Shown in pieces: positions 1-8,698 of a stretch of DNA of 62,652 nucleotides (the first letter of the stretch is position 1; the number at the start of each line of letters is the position of its first letter). A program made the translations under genes and the position numbers. The notes under the pieces are model-generated. The model had not been told where the DNA came from. It ran no database searches and was given only the letters and a program-made list of their open reading frames with translations. Origin of the DNA: Deltaproteobacteria bacterium (lineage in GTDB: Bacteria; Desulfobacterota; GWC2-55-46; UBA9637); NCBI GenBank assembly GCA_016219285.1, contig JACRNJ010000060.1:1-62652 (forward strand), in the 5' to 3' direction.

Positions 1-2
1 CG

Positions 3-170
3 GACGAACTGGCTTGGGCGCACGTTAAGGCGAAAATAGCAAAGGCGACTACACAGACTAAGGCTGAACTCAAAAATACGGTTAAACGCGTAATGAGGAG
101 ATTGCAGAAAATGCCGCATATTGTTAAAAGTTTCTTTCATGCCCCTTCCTGTGCATATGCAATTTTATGA
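3..170 (+). CDS. IS630-family transposase, C-terminal part (cut by window edge)
   Basis: The frame opening at base 3 runs 55 codons to TGA at 168-170. It begins DELAWAHVKAKIAK, which resembles the C-terminal DDE-superfamily region of IS630-type transposases (usually NPDELVWxxVK, where the E belongs to the catalytic triad). The tail is basic, with TVKRVMRRLQK. Only the end of the gene lies in the window, so it cannot be said whether the element is intact. No terminal inverted repeat was recognised in the 200 bases that follow. The family call rests on motif resemblance alone. Confidence 0.65.
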   Translation, partial: DELAWAHVKAKIAKATTQTKAELKNTVKRVMRRLQKMPHIVKSFFHAPSCAYAIL

Positions 171-333
171 GGCTTTGTCATGTTAGTTCTTAGTAAGCTG
201 AGTAGGTTATTCATAGGGGCTCACTCATTTGAATCTATAATTTTGCACAATGGTCAAGCACAAACGAAGTGTTTTAGCATTTACTCAAAAAAAGGAAGAC
301 CTGAAAAATCTTCAAAAAAATCAAAAATCTAAA

Positions 334-362
334 TTGAATAGTAACACTATTTGTCATATAAT
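334..362 (+). promoter_or_regulatory. Candidate sigma-70 promoter for lptF
   Basis: TTGAAT at 334-339 and a perfect TATAAT at 357-362 are separated by 17 bases. Transcription would begin near 369, only a few bases before the ATG at 375 but about 57 bases before the ATG at 426. This spacing is one reason for preferring the later lptF start. Confidence 0.5.
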
Positions 363-425
363 ACAAAACTATAAATGGCTTTAACCCAAAAAAACGCAGC
401 TGCATTTTTTGACAAACTCTCAAAT

Positions 426-1619
426 ATGCCAAAAACTATAAGTTCTTACATATTCAAAGAAACAGCCGTTACTTTTGCATTAACTGTTGCCATTTTCGCC
501 GCCACATCTCTCCTGAGCAAGGTCCTAAAACTTGTAGATCTGATGGTCAGTTATGGAGTGGGGCCGTTCATCATCCTGAAGTTCATTTTATTCATCATGC
601 CATCCTTCCTGATATATATTATCCCAATGTCATTTCTCATATCCGTGCTTATCGTATACAACAGGCTTTCGAGCGACAATGAAATAACAGCAATGAAGGC
701 ATCCGGATTAAGCATAGTAAGAATAAGCATGCCTGTCGCATTTATAGCATGCCTTGCATATATCATATCAAGTTTTTTTACCCTCTATGCCTTTCCATTA
801 GGGAATCTATCATCTAAAAAGCTGCTTTATGATGTGGCAAAAACAAAGGCCTCTATAGGTTTGAAGGAAATGGCATTCAACGACCTGTTTGACGGGCTGA
901 TATTGTATGCAAATCGTATCAAAGCGGAAACAGGAAAAATGCATGGGGTTTTTATTTCTGACCGCAGGGATGAAAAAAGCAGCTACATTATAGCGGCAAA
1001 TACCGGCCTTCTTTCATCTGACCCTCAAGGCATGAAGTTAATTTTAAATCTTTCTAACGGCACAATCCACAGGGCAGAGGAAAACGGGCTTTATAAGGTA
1101 ATTACATTCAATACATACAGTTTAAACCTGAGCTCAAAAGAAAATAAAACAGAAGATACAGCCGCCTCAAAAACCAACTATGAGCTGACCGTAGGGCAAC
1201 TTCAAAACAGGATAACCGACATAAAAAAAGCCGGTCATAACCCTGCGCAATACATAGTAGATCTTCATACAAGATTTGCGCTGCCTGCCTCCATATTTGT
1301 TTTCGGCCTTTTCGGCATTCCATTAGGCATCCAAGGTGTTAGAACCACAAGGTTTACCAGTTTCACTGTCGGCATGGTGATTGCTCTTTTTTATTACATG
1401 TTGTCAACTGTCATGGAGTCACTTGGAAAAAAAGATATAATAAATCCAATATTAGCAGTATGGGTAACAGATATATTATTTGGCATAGTGGGCGCTGTTA
1501 TATTTTATAAGGCAAGCAAAGATTCTCCTGTGCAGTTACTGTCATGGCTGCAAGAAAAAAAAGATGCCGCAGCTTTTCATGTTAAAGGCATGTTGATGAG
1601 GCCCAAAAATAGACATTGA
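426..1619 (+). CDS. lptF: LPS export ABC transporter permease LptF
   Basis: Inner-membrane permease of the YjgP/YjgQ family, which with LptG and LptB2 extracts lipopolysaccharide from the inner membrane. Three N-terminal membrane segments are followed by a periplasmic beta-jellyroll region (about residues 150-255) and three C-terminal segments including FALPASIFVFGLFGIPLGIQ. The start at 426 (MPKTISSYIFKE) aligns with the usual LptF beginning. An in-frame ATG at 375 would add 17 residues, but that stretch falls in a sequence repeated at 3226 and leaves almost no leader after the promoter. Neither start has a clear Shine-Dalgarno. The last codons and the TGA come from the palindromic repeat at 1602. 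lptG lies 5.2 kb downstream rather than adjacent. Confidence 0.93.
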   Translation: MPKTISSYIFKETAVTFALTVAIFAATSLLSKVLKLVDLMVSYGVGPFIILKFILFIMPSFLIYIIPMSFLISVLIVYNRLSSDNEITAMKASGLSIVRISMPVAFIACLAYIISSFFTLYAFPLGNLSSKKLLYDVAKTKASIGLKEMAFNDLFDGLILYANRIKAETGKMHGVFISDRRDEKSSYIIAANTGLLSSDPQGMKLILNLSNGTIHRAEENGLYKVITFNTYSLNLSSKENKTEDTAASKTNYELTVGQLQNRITDIKKAGHNPAQYIVDLHTRFALPASIFVFGLFGIPLGIQGVRTTRFTSFTVGMVIALFYYMLSTVMESLGKKDIINPILAVWVTDILFGIVGAVIFYKASKDSPVQLLSWLQEKKDAAAFHVKGMLMRPKNRH

Positions 1620-1817
1620 TTTTTGGGTAAACTGGCAAGTCCTTGACAGACGTTTCACCTGTCAAGGGCAAGTTGGCTGCCAGACAAGGCAGAGGCCATT
1701 TTTACGACGAGCCGTATGTCATCAATACGGTGAGGAGAAAAAATGCGCCGATAACAAAGTATGGCAGCCAAATCGCCAGTTTGTAAAATAGCGAAGTCTT
1801 CAATCGCTATTTTACGG
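1602..1817. repeat. Composite palindromic repeat, family A copy 1
   Basis: It opens with a palindromic unit here called P1 (1602-1627: CCCAAAAAT, 8-base loop, ATTTTTGGG). Next come a hairpin CTTGACAG...CTGTCAAG, a core with ACAAAGTATGGCAG, and a terminal hairpin TAAAATAGCGA...TCGCTATTTTA. Related copies lie at 20997-21247 and, inverted, at 47091-47304. This copy lacks the CCCCT-rich palindrome carried by the other two. P1 supplies the stop codon of lptF. Confidence 0.8.
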
Positions 1818-1831
1818 ATGAGGAGGAAATA

Positions 1832-2470
1832 TTGACAACAACTGCTCCAGTAAAGAAATCAAATTTTTTCAAGCTGCTTTATTACATTATCAGAAGCAGA
1901 ACAGCCCCGTTTGAAAAGGTCTTAAAATACATTCCAGATAACGCAAATATCCTTGATATTGGATGCGGCTATGGAATCTTAATAGACTTAATTAATGCAA
2001 AAAAGGATAATTGCAAAATCATTGGGATTGACATAGACCATAAGAGAATAAAGGAATTGCAAAAGGCATATCCTCATAATAACTTTATTGCAGGAGATGC
2101 CCTTGCAGAGGCAAAGAAACTGCTGGTTGGGAAACGTACGTTTGACTGCATCATTATATTTGATGTCATATATCTCTTTAAACACGAAAAACAGAAAGAA
2201 CTTATACGGATTGCCTCAGAATTATTGAAGCCATCGGGCATCTTCTTAATAAAGGAGATAGACACTGAGGCAGGATTAAGGTTTTTATTTTCTTATTTAC
2301 AGGAGCTTTTTTCCGTTAAGATTGTCAAAATGACAAAGGGGGACGGCCTGCACTTTATGAGCAAAGAGGCTATATCAAAAGAACTTTACAAAAACAACTT
2401 GAATACTGAAATTATCAGGATGGGGAGTATATTGCACCCCCACACATTGATTATCGGCAAAAAATATTAG
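1832..2470 (+). CDS. Class I SAM-dependent methyltransferase
   Basis: Small methyltransferase of 212 residues. The glycine-rich SAM-binding motif I is ILDIGCGYG near residue 40, an acidic residue closes strand 2 (IIGIDID), and later motifs follow at FDCIIIFDVIYLF and LLKPSGIFLIKEID. The start is TTG, chosen because AGGAGG at 1821-1826 stands 5 bases upstream and no better codon follows. It lies 11 bases before the glycosyltransferase gene, so the two are probably co-transcribed. The acceptor is unknown. Its place among glycan genes suggests a sugar or lipid substrate, which is inference. Confidence 0.8.
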   Translation: MTTTAPVKKSNFFKLLYYIIRSRTAPFEKVLKYIPDNANILDIGCGYGILIDLINAKKDNCKIIGIDIDHKRIKELQKAYPHNNFIAGDALAEAKKLLVGKRTFDCIIIFDVIYLFKHEKQKELIRIASELLKPSGIFLIKEIDTEAGLRFLFSYLQELFSVKIVKMTKGDGLHFMSKEAISKELYKNNLNTEIIRMGSILHPHTLIIGKKY

Positions 2471-2481
2471 GAGGCTGTTAA

Positions 2482-3228
2482 ATGGAGAATATTACAATTT
2501 TTTACCCTATGTATAATGAAGAACTATATATAAAAAGGGCGGTTGAGGCGGCAAAAGAAGCAGGCGACCGGATGCTAAAAGACAACGAGATAGGAGATTA
2601 TGAGGTTTTACTCGTGAATGATGCCTCAACAGATGCTACAGCCATGATTGCAAACGAGCTTGCGGCAAAAGACCGCCGCATACGGGTAATCCATCACGAT
2701 GTAAACAGGGGACTTGGAGGTTCTTTAAAAACAGGCTTTTATAATGCAAAAGCGGATGTAATACTTTATTCCGACGCCGACTTGCCTTTTGACATGATGG
2801 AGCTTAAAAAGGCCTATAGGTTTATGAGATATTATGAGGCTGATATTGTATCTGCCTTCAGGTTTGACAGGACAGGTGAAGGAACCCGCAGGCTTATCTA
2901 CTCATATATTTACAACACGTTAATAGCCATCCTCTTTGGCCTGAGGGTGAAGGATGTCAATTTTGCCTTTAAGCTTGTCAGAAGAGAGGTATTGAAGCAT
3001 GTGTCGCTGAGGTCAGAAGGAAGTTTCATAGATGCCGAACTGCTTATTAAGGCTAATAAATACGGCTTCAAGATTATCCAGTTTGGAACAAATTATTTTC
3101 CCCGCACCCGGGGTGTTTCAACCCTGTCCAGCCCATCCGTCATCGTAAAGATTTCTAAGGAGCTTTTTTCTCTGCGCAAAGAAATAAATTCCATCCAGCC
3201 TGTGGTAAAAGAGGATGAACACCGTTAA
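2482..3228 (+). CDS. Family 2 glycosyltransferase, dolichol/polyprenyl-phosphate mannosyltransferase type
   Basis: GT-A fold enzyme of 248 residues that would transfer a sugar from a nucleotide sugar to a lipid phosphate. Visible are the N-terminal nucleotide-binding strand FYPMYNEE, NDASTDAT, the DXD-type metal site YSDADLPFD near residue 95, and an acceptor-side region rich in basic and aromatic residues. No C-terminal membrane anchor is seen, so it resembles soluble DPM1-like members. The start has a good Shine-Dalgarno (GGAGG) 7 bases upstream. It would suit making a lipid-linked sugar for the GT83-type enzyme at 5204. That link is inference. Confidence 0.85.
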   Translation: MENITIFYPMYNEELYIKRAVEAAKEAGDRMLKDNEIGDYEVLLVNDASTDATAMIANELAAKDRRIRVIHHDVNRGLGGSLKTGFYNAKADVILYSDADLPFDMMELKKAYRFMRYYEADIVSAFRFDRTGEGTRRLIYSYIYNTLIAILFGLRVKDVNFAFKLVRREVLKHVSLRSEGSFIDAELLIKANKYGFKIIQFGTNYFPRTRGVSTLSSPSVIVKISKELFSLRKEINSIQPVVKEDEHR

Positions 3229-3254
3229 CCCCCAAAAAGCGCAGTTGCATTACG

Positions 3255-3404
3255 GCATACAGCAGGCCTGAAAACAAAGTATCGTTGGGATTTGTAGATG
3301 GGTTAAATAACAAAATCAGGATTATTCAGAGAAGGGCTTACGGTCTTCGTGATGAGGAATATCTGAGGCTCAAAATCTTTACCTGCATGCTCAAGGAGAT
3401 ATAA
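3255..3404 (+). pseudogene. ISL3-type transposase C-terminal remnant
   Basis: One frame reads AYSRPENKVSLGFVDGLNNK followed by IRIIQRRAYGLRDEEYLRLK and ends CMLKEI before TAA. This closely resembles the C-terminal end of ISL3-family (IS204/IS1001/IS1165) transposases. No start codon and no upstream catalytic domain remain between the glycosyltransferase stop and this point. It is a decayed fragment directly in front of an AT-rich methyltransferase gene. Its last codons (AAGGAG) double as the Shine-Dalgarno for the ATG at 3406. Confidence 0.75.
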
Positions 3405-3405
3405 A

Positions 3406-4407
3406 ATGACCAACACGATTACGCGAAGAGCCAACAAAAATATGGCACACAAAATTAATCTATTTAAGCATCATCATTCTTTAACTGATTTTTATCTCTC
3501 TTACATTGATAATTTATATCAAAATCCCATTATACAAAAGCAAATATTAGATTATTCATCATTCTTAAAATATAGTAGTATGCTAAGCGAAAGAGAGCTA
3601 TTTAAAAAGATACTCATACATTATCTTGAAGAAGCAGAATTGACTTTATCTCTGATAAAATATCTTAATTTTAAAAAAAATGATTTGTTATTAGAAATTG
3701 GAGGAGGACTTGGTTTTGTTTATGGTTTTCTTAAAAAACAGGGTTTTAATGTATATGGAATAGAACCTTCAGATTTAGGTTTTGATGGATATTTTAATGC
3801 TGCTATTCAGATATTTAAAATAATAGACGTTGATAAATCTAATTTTTATCCTTTTCCAGCAAAAGAATGTGTAAAAATAAATAAACAATTTGATATAATA
3901 TTTTCAAATAATGTTTTGGAACACATACCTGAATTGGAAAAATCATTTTTTGCTATGAAGCATATTTTAAAATCTAATGGTGTAATGGTTCACAATACTG
4001 TTAACTACTTTGTTCCTTATGAAGCACATTTGAAAATATTATTAGTTCCTTTTTTCCCAAAACTTACTGAATTTTTTAAACCAAGTCTAAAAAAATCCTC
4101 TCTGTGGAATGGTTTGAGATTTATTACATCTAATCAATTGAAGAATATATGCAAATCTGAAAATCTACATATAACATTCAGAAAAGATACACTACAAAAA
4201 ACATTTCTTAGGTTGGACAGTGATCCAGAGTTTGCTACACGGCAAAAATATTTTATTTATATACATAGAATTCTGAAATTAACAAGATTAATTAGAATAC
4301 TTGACAAAATTCCGATTGCTCTTACAACTCCTATTGAATTCACTATTAGAAAAAATTCTTTGTGGTACGAGAAAAGGCCTGCTGGGGCCGGAGGTCTAAC
4401 GGGATGA
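3406..4407 (+). CDS. SAM-dependent methyltransferase, AT-rich
   Basis: Protein of 333 residues with a class I methyltransferase core near residues 90-200: LLEIGGGLGFVYGFL (motif I), YGIEPS, FDIIFSNNVLEHIPELE and LKSNGVMVHNTVNYF. The long C-terminal region is not assignable. Base composition is far more AT-rich than either neighbour up to about 4370 and then reverts abruptly, which suggests acquisition. The first dozen residues (TNTITRRANKN) look like sequence left from the transposon remnant, so a start at the Met codon at 3442 is possible. Its stop overlaps the next start (ATGA at 4404-4407), implying translational coupling. Substrate unknown. Confidence 0.78.
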   Translation: MTNTITRRANKNMAHKINLFKHHHSLTDFYLSYIDNLYQNPIIQKQILDYSSFLKYSSMLSERELFKKILIHYLEEAELTLSLIKYLNFKKNDLLLEIGGGLGFVYGFLKKQGFNVYGIEPSDLGFDGYFNAAIQIFKIIDVDKSNFYPFPAKECVKINKQFDIIFSNNVLEHIPELEKSFFAMKHILKSNGVMVHNTVNYFVPYEAHLKILLVPFFPKLTEFFKPSLKKSSLWNGLRFITSNQLKNICKSENLHITFRKDTLQKTFLRLDSDPEFATRQKYFIYIHRILKLTRLIRILDKIPIALTTPIEFTIRKNSLWYEKRPAGAGGLTG

Positions 4408-5207
4408 AGCATTTTCTCATTGTTAATGCTGATGATTTTGGTCTATGCGAGGAAATAACCAAGGGCATCATAAAGGCATATCAAGAAGGCATTGTCACAT
4501 CTACCACGGTCGTAGTTAATGGCGCTTATTTTGATAAAAGCGTATACCTATTAAAAGATTCAGGCATTGATGCCGGCATACACCTTACCCTTGTTGGAGG
4601 TGAAAAACCTGTTTCAGGATATATTGACGGCCTTGTGGATGAAAGGGGTTTCTTTTTAAAGAGTTATGGAGAGGTCATAAGGAGAATTGTATCAGGCAGA
4701 TTTGATAAAAAGGCGCTTAAAAGGGAATTGTATGGGCAGATAAACATTCTCATGGATACAAAGGTAAAAATAACTCATATAGACAGCCACCAACATTTGC
4801 ACCTCTTGCCGCCTGTAAGAAACATAATCATAGATGCGGCGAAGGAATTTAAAATAAAGTGGATACGAGCGCCCCGCTCAGGTTTTTCTGATATAAATTG
4901 CATCGGCATAAATATATTAGCCTCCCTATTAAAAAGAAAACTTAAAAAAAATCAGCTTGGGTTTACTGATAATTTCATCGGCTTTGAAGAGAGGGGCCAC
5001 TTGAACCAAGAGAGATTACTTGCCCTGCTTAAAAATCTAAAAAGCGGCGTTACAGAGCTGATGGTTCATCCCGGGTATGACGCATCTCATAGATACGATT
5101 GGAAATACTCATGGGAAGAAGAGTTGAATGCCCTTACCTCAGATATTGCAAAATATAAACTTAAAGAGTCCGGTATAATATTAACAAATTTTAGCGAGAT
5201 AAAATGA
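4404..5207 (+). CDS. YdjC/ChbG family carbohydrate deacetylase
   Basis: Metal-dependent deacetylase of the YdjC family (ChbG, HpnK), 267 residues, which removes an acetyl group from an N-acetyl sugar. Signature parts are IVNADDFGL at residues 6-14 (the Asp pair near the metal), GIHLTL near 62, and THIDSHQHLHLLPPV near 126 with the histidine ligands. The start at 4404 has GGAGG 9 bases upstream and matches the family N-terminus; an in-frame start at 4362 would run back through the previous gene. Both ends overlap neighbours by ATGA. HpnK-type hopanoid function is possible, but no other hopanoid gene is present, so a surface-glycan substrate is equally likely. Confidence 0.88.
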   Translation: MKHFLIVNADDFGLCEEITKGIIKAYQEGIVTSTTVVVNGAYFDKSVYLLKDSGIDAGIHLTLVGGEKPVSGYIDGLVDERGFFLKSYGEVIRRIVSGRFDKKALKRELYGQINILMDTKVKITHIDSHQHLHLLPPVRNIIIDAAKEFKIKWIRAPRSGFSDINCIGINILASLLKRKLKKNQLGFTDNFIGFEERGHLNQERLLALLKNLKSGVTELMVHPGYDASHRYDWKYSWEEELNALTSDIAKYKLKESGIILTNFSEIK

Positions 5208-6706
5208 AAAAATATAGCTATTTAACCTATATAACTATAATAGCCTTTTTTATATTCAGAATTTTCTACATTGCCACAACAGAGTATAATCTTGTCGCGG
5301 ACGAGGCATATTTCTGGGATTGGTCAAGGCATCCTGCATTAAGTTATCATGATATGGGTCCCATGGTTGCATGGATAATTTGGTTTTTTACCCATATCTT
5401 TCCCGTGTCAGAATTTTCTGTAAGAATTGGGGCGGCTGTATTAGCCGCCATGACTGTGATTGTAATATACCGGCTTGCGGTTGAACTCACCGCATCATAC
5501 TTGTTGGGATTTATCGTAGTTCTTCTCTTTCATGTCACGCCCATCGGCACAGCAGGCGGCGTCATTATGACCTACTATTCTCCGCAGGTGTTTTTTATGT
5601 CCCTTACGGCCTTTTTCTTGTGGCGTCTCGTAAAGGAGAATAAGGCATGGTGGTTGTATCTTATTGGTTTGAGCCTTGGGTTGGGAATATTATCTCATCA
5701 CATGTTTATATTTTTTACCGGGGAGGTTGGCCTTTTTCTCCTTGTTTCTGCAACACAGAGAAAATGGTTTCAACGTAAAGAGCTTTATATTGCAATGGTT
5801 ATAGAGCTCCTGGCGGCAAGCCCGGTATTTGTATGGAATCTAACGCACGATATTGTCATGTTCAGACATGCCATCGGTTTAATGGGCAAGGTTCATACCT
5901 TTACAAGCACCTTATTGAAGTATATTGGCGGACAGGCAGGGGTGCATACGCCTTTGCTCTTTATTGCAGTTATTTACGGGATAACGGTCAGCGGTTATCG
6001 CGGTATAAGGTTTAAAGATGATAAACACCTTTTACTTTTTTCTCTTTCGGCTCCGCTCATTGTATTCATAGCCTTTTTGAGTATCGGAGGAAGGACAGAG
6101 GCAAATTGGCCCATTTCTGCCTATGTAACAGGCATCATCAGCGCAGTATATGTCGTATACGAAAAGTATAAAAAAGGCTCGCCTATTTTAAAATTTATTA
6201 TAAATGCCTCTCTTGTAGTAACAATATCAATAAGCCTGTTTGTATCTGCCATTGCATATTATCCGTCATTGATAGATAAACTCGGTTACAGGCTTCCCCC
6301 GCAACAAGAACCTGCTGGGAGGCTTTATGGATGGAAAGAGTTGGGTAACGAGGTGTCAGGGGTGTTGGCTGCATTACCCCCTGGCAGTTTTGTGGCGGCA
6401 AATGAATACGGTCTTGCTGCGCAGCTTGCATTTTATGTAGATGGCCATCCGGAGGTTTATATTCTCGCGCAAAGGCGTTATTATAGCCAGTATGATTTCT
6501 GGAATAATTTTAATGTTGTAAAGGGGAAAGATGCCGTATTTGTAAAAACCGGTACTATAGATAGGAATATTGAAGCCTTATTTGACAGGGTTGAATTATC
6601 AAGTCATTTGATAAACAAAACCAAATACGGCGATATCAGACGAGAGTTTTATCTCTATAAATGTTATGGCTATAAAGGCGCCAAAACAGAAATTGTAGCA
6701 TTCTGA
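5204..6706 (+). CDS. Integral membrane glycosyltransferase, GT83/ArnT-like
   Basis: A 500-residue polytopic protein with a DEAYFWDWSRH motif in the first periplasmic loop (residues 34-44) followed by DMGPMVAW, as in the ArnT/PMT superfamily, where the acidic residues near the first loop are catalytic. About ten membrane segments are followed by a soluble C-terminal part of roughly 120 residues. Enzymes of this group move a sugar from a polyprenyl-phosphate donor to lipid A, a glycan or a protein on the periplasmic face. It overlaps the deacetylase by four bases (ATGA). It is a natural partner for the GT2 enzyme at 2482. The acceptor cannot be read from sequence. Confidence 0.87.
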   Translation: MKKYSYLTYITIIAFFIFRIFYIATTEYNLVADEAYFWDWSRHPALSYHDMGPMVAWIIWFFTHIFPVSEFSVRIGAAVLAAMTVIVIYRLAVELTASYLLGFIVVLLFHVTPIGTAGGVIMTYYSPQVFFMSLTAFFLWRLVKENKAWWLYLIGLSLGLGILSHHMFIFFTGEVGLFLLVSATQRKWFQRKELYIAMVIELLAASPVFVWNLTHDIVMFRHAIGLMGKVHTFTSTLLKYIGGQAGVHTPLLFIAVIYGITVSGYRGIRFKDDKHLLLFSLSAPLIVFIAFLSIGGRTEANWPISAYVTGIISAVYVVYEKYKKGSPILKFIINASLVVTISISLFVSAIAYYPSLIDKLGYRLPPQQEPAGRLYGWKELGNEVSGVLAALPPGSFVAANEYGLAAQLAFYVDGHPEVYILAQRRYYSQYDFWNNFNVVKGKDAVFVKTGTIDRNIEALFDRVELSSHLINKTKYGDIRREFYLYKCYGYKGAKTEIVAF

Positions 6707-6832
6707 TATGGTTTTCCTTTCCGCAAAAAAATATCGGCAAAGTTTAAACTTATAAAAAAATCAATATGCCAAGCCCAGGGGGCAGGCTTATTGGACGGAG
6801 CAATTCTGTCCCCGGCAACACAAAAGGCAAAG

Positions 6833-7915
6833 ATGCTAATGAGAATACTGACCCGCTATATCCTTGTAGAGTTTCTTAAAATATTTATGCTGGCGCTCAC
6901 TGCCTCTATCTCTCTATATATCATAATAGATATAGTTGAAAACATTGGAAATCTTATACATCATCGCATACAGTTTTGGGACGGCCTTATTTTTTTTCTA
7001 TGCAAAGCGCCGTTTATTTTCTATCAGATAAGTCCTGTTGCTGTTCTTATGGCTACACTTCTATCTGTCAGCATCTTTGCCAGATCCAATGAAATCATTG
7101 CGGCAATGGCAAACGGCATTAATATATTAAGATTATCCTTTCCATTCTTTGCAAGCGCCTTGGTTATTTGCGGGCTTAATTTTATACTGAGTGAATCAAT
7201 CATCCCTCTGGCCAACCAAAAGGTCTTGGCAATCAATCAAGTGATAGACGGCTCAATTAAAAAGACTCAATTTGCACAGAATAACATCTGGTTTAGAAAT
7301 AATATGAATATTTATAGCATCATATATATAGAACCGCAAAAGGGAGTTTTAAAAGGCCTGACCATTTATAATTTTGACAGTGATTTTAATATTATTAAAA
7401 GGATTGATGCCAAAGAAGTAAACTGGATTGATGGAAGGTGGATTGCCGGAGAAAGCGAATTGTTTAACTTTCAAGAAGGCAAGCTGCTTGATAAATCAAA
7501 AACAGCAGGCAGCACAATACCGCTTGCAGAAAAACCTGAAGATCTTAAAAATATTGAGAGGCTTGCAGATGAAATGAGTTTTAGAGAGCTTATGAGATAT
7601 GTCAATAAGCTGAAGAGCGAGGGCTATGCTGCTACCAGATATATTGTGGATTTGCATTCAAAAATCTCGTTTCCGCTGGTAAGCATTATCATGGTAATGC
7701 TGGGAATTCCATTTGCATTGAAGAGCGGAAGGCACGGCGGCATAGCTGTTGGAATAGGCGCCAGTATTGTTATAGCTTTTAGCTACTGGGTTATCTTTGC
7801 AGTTAATACCTCTCTCGGATACAATGACATAATTCCGCCAATACTGGCTGCATGGCTTACGAATTTTATCTTTGCCGGATTGGGAGTTTTGATGCTTGCG
7901 TATGTAAGACAATAA
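6833..7915 (+). CDS. lptG: LPS export ABC transporter permease LptG
   Basis: Second permease of the LPS exporter. The N-terminus MRILTRYILVEFLKIF is typical, three membrane segments follow, the periplasmic jellyroll lies near residues 140-255, and the C-terminal half carries YIVDLHSKISFPLVSIIMVM and GIPFAL. Starts at 6833 or two codons later at 6839 fit best; the frame is open back to a TTG at 6791, but that adds residues the family does not have. AAAGG at 6822 serves 6833. It converges with the response regulator gene across 28 bases with no clear terminator. It probably depended on an lptFG promoter before the glycan genes intervened. Confidence 0.92.
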   Translation: MLMRILTRYILVEFLKIFMLALTASISLYIIIDIVENIGNLIHHRIQFWDGLIFFLCKAPFIFYQISPVAVLMATLLSVSIFARSNEIIAAMANGINILRLSFPFFASALVICGLNFILSESIIPLANQKVLAINQVIDGSIKKTQFAQNNIWFRNNMNIYSIIYIEPQKGVLKGLTIYNFDSDFNIIKRIDAKEVNWIDGRWIAGESELFNFQEGKLLDKSKTAGSTIPLAEKPEDLKNIERLADEMSFRELMRYVNKLKSEGYAATRYIVDLHSKISFPLVSIIMVMLGIPFALKSGRHGGIAVGIGASIVIAFSYWVIFAVNTSLGYNDIIPPILAAWLTNFIFAGLGVLMLAYVRQ

Positions 7916-7943
7916 GAAGTGATAACGCATATCAATAGCTGTT

Positions 7944-8621
7944 TTACTCTTCTCCCCCTTCCTTTAAAATATATCCTATACCCCTTACTGTATGTATCAG
8001 CTTTTTAAATGTGTCTTTGTCTATTTTATTTCTCAGATGATTCACATACACATCAATAACATTGGTATCGCTGTCAAAGGTATAATCCCATACATGTTCT
8101 GCTATCATCGTTCTTGTAAGAACCTTATTGGGATTTCTCAAGAAATACTCCAGAAGCCCGTATTCCTTTACAGTTAAATCTATTACAGTATCGCCTCTTT
8201 TAGCCTTTCTCGTTGCCTGATCAAGAATAATGTCAGCAAACTTAAGCTCAGCAAGGCCATAATCCTTCCTTCGCATAAGCGCCCTTACCCTGGCCACAAG
8301 TTCTTCAAATGCAAATGGTTTACTCATATAATCGTCAGCCCCGCTATCAAGCCCTCTTACCTTATCGTCTACAGTATCCCTTGCTGTAAGAAGCAGTACC
8401 TGGGTTTTTATGCCCTTAACCCTTAAGTCCCTCACCACATCAATGCCGTTCTTTTTAGGAAGCATTATATCCAATATAATGACATCATAATCATTTGTTG
8501 ATGCCATATATTCGCCCTCAACACCGTCAAATACCACATCAACTGCATAGCTCTCCTCTTCAAGCCCTTTTTTAATAAAACCCGCAACTTTCTTTTCGTC
8601 TTCTACAACAAGTATACGCAT
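7944..8621 (-). CDS. OmpR/CusR-type response regulator
   Basis: Two-component regulator of 225 residues. The receiver domain (1-118) has the acidic pocket ED at 7-8, phosphorylation site D51 (VIILDIMLPKKNG), and the conserved Lys in DDYMSKPF near 101. The C-terminal winged helix (about 125-220) has YVNHLRNKID and VRGIGYIL. It resembles the CusR/CzcR/TctD group. GGGAGG stands 6 bases before the ATG. No histidine kinase is adjacent: downstream lies convergent lptG and upstream the M16 peptidase, so the gene is an orphan here. Its targets cannot be inferred. Confidence 0.93.
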   Translation of the reverse strand: MRILVVEDEKKVAGFIKKGLEEESYAVDVVFDGVEGEYMASTNDYDVIILDIMLPKKNGIDVVRDLRVKGIKTQVLLLTARDTVDDKVRGLDSGADDYMSKPFAFEELVARVRALMRRKDYGLAELKFADIILDQATRKAKRGDTVIDLTVKEYGLLEYFLRNPNKVLTRTMIAEHVWDYTFDSDTNVIDVYVNHLRNKIDKDTFKKLIHTVRGIGYILKEGGEE

Positions 8622-8640
8622 AGGAACCTCCCTTCTTAAT

Positions 8641-8698
8641 TTACGATTTACGATTTGAGATTTTAAATCGTAATTCGTAAATCTAAAATCGTAAATCT
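8641..8698. repeat. Heptamer repeat junction (ATTTACG type)
   Basis: Direct copies of ATTTACG-like units are followed by their reverse complement (AATTCGTAAATC), so the junction can fold into a long imperfect hairpin. The M16 peptidase stop codon (residues KDLRF then TAG) is read from the repeat. Confidence 0.75.

Noticed and set aside
250-381. Small frame MVKHKRSVLAFTQ... before lptF
   Set aside because: 43 codons, Lys/Asn-rich in AT-rich sequence, no Shine-Dalgarno, and it overlaps the best promoter.
4362-4403. Upstream start for the YdjC/ChbG gene
   Set aside because: It would overlap the preceding gene by 46 bases; the ATG at 4404 has a proper Shine-Dalgarno and matches the family N-terminus.
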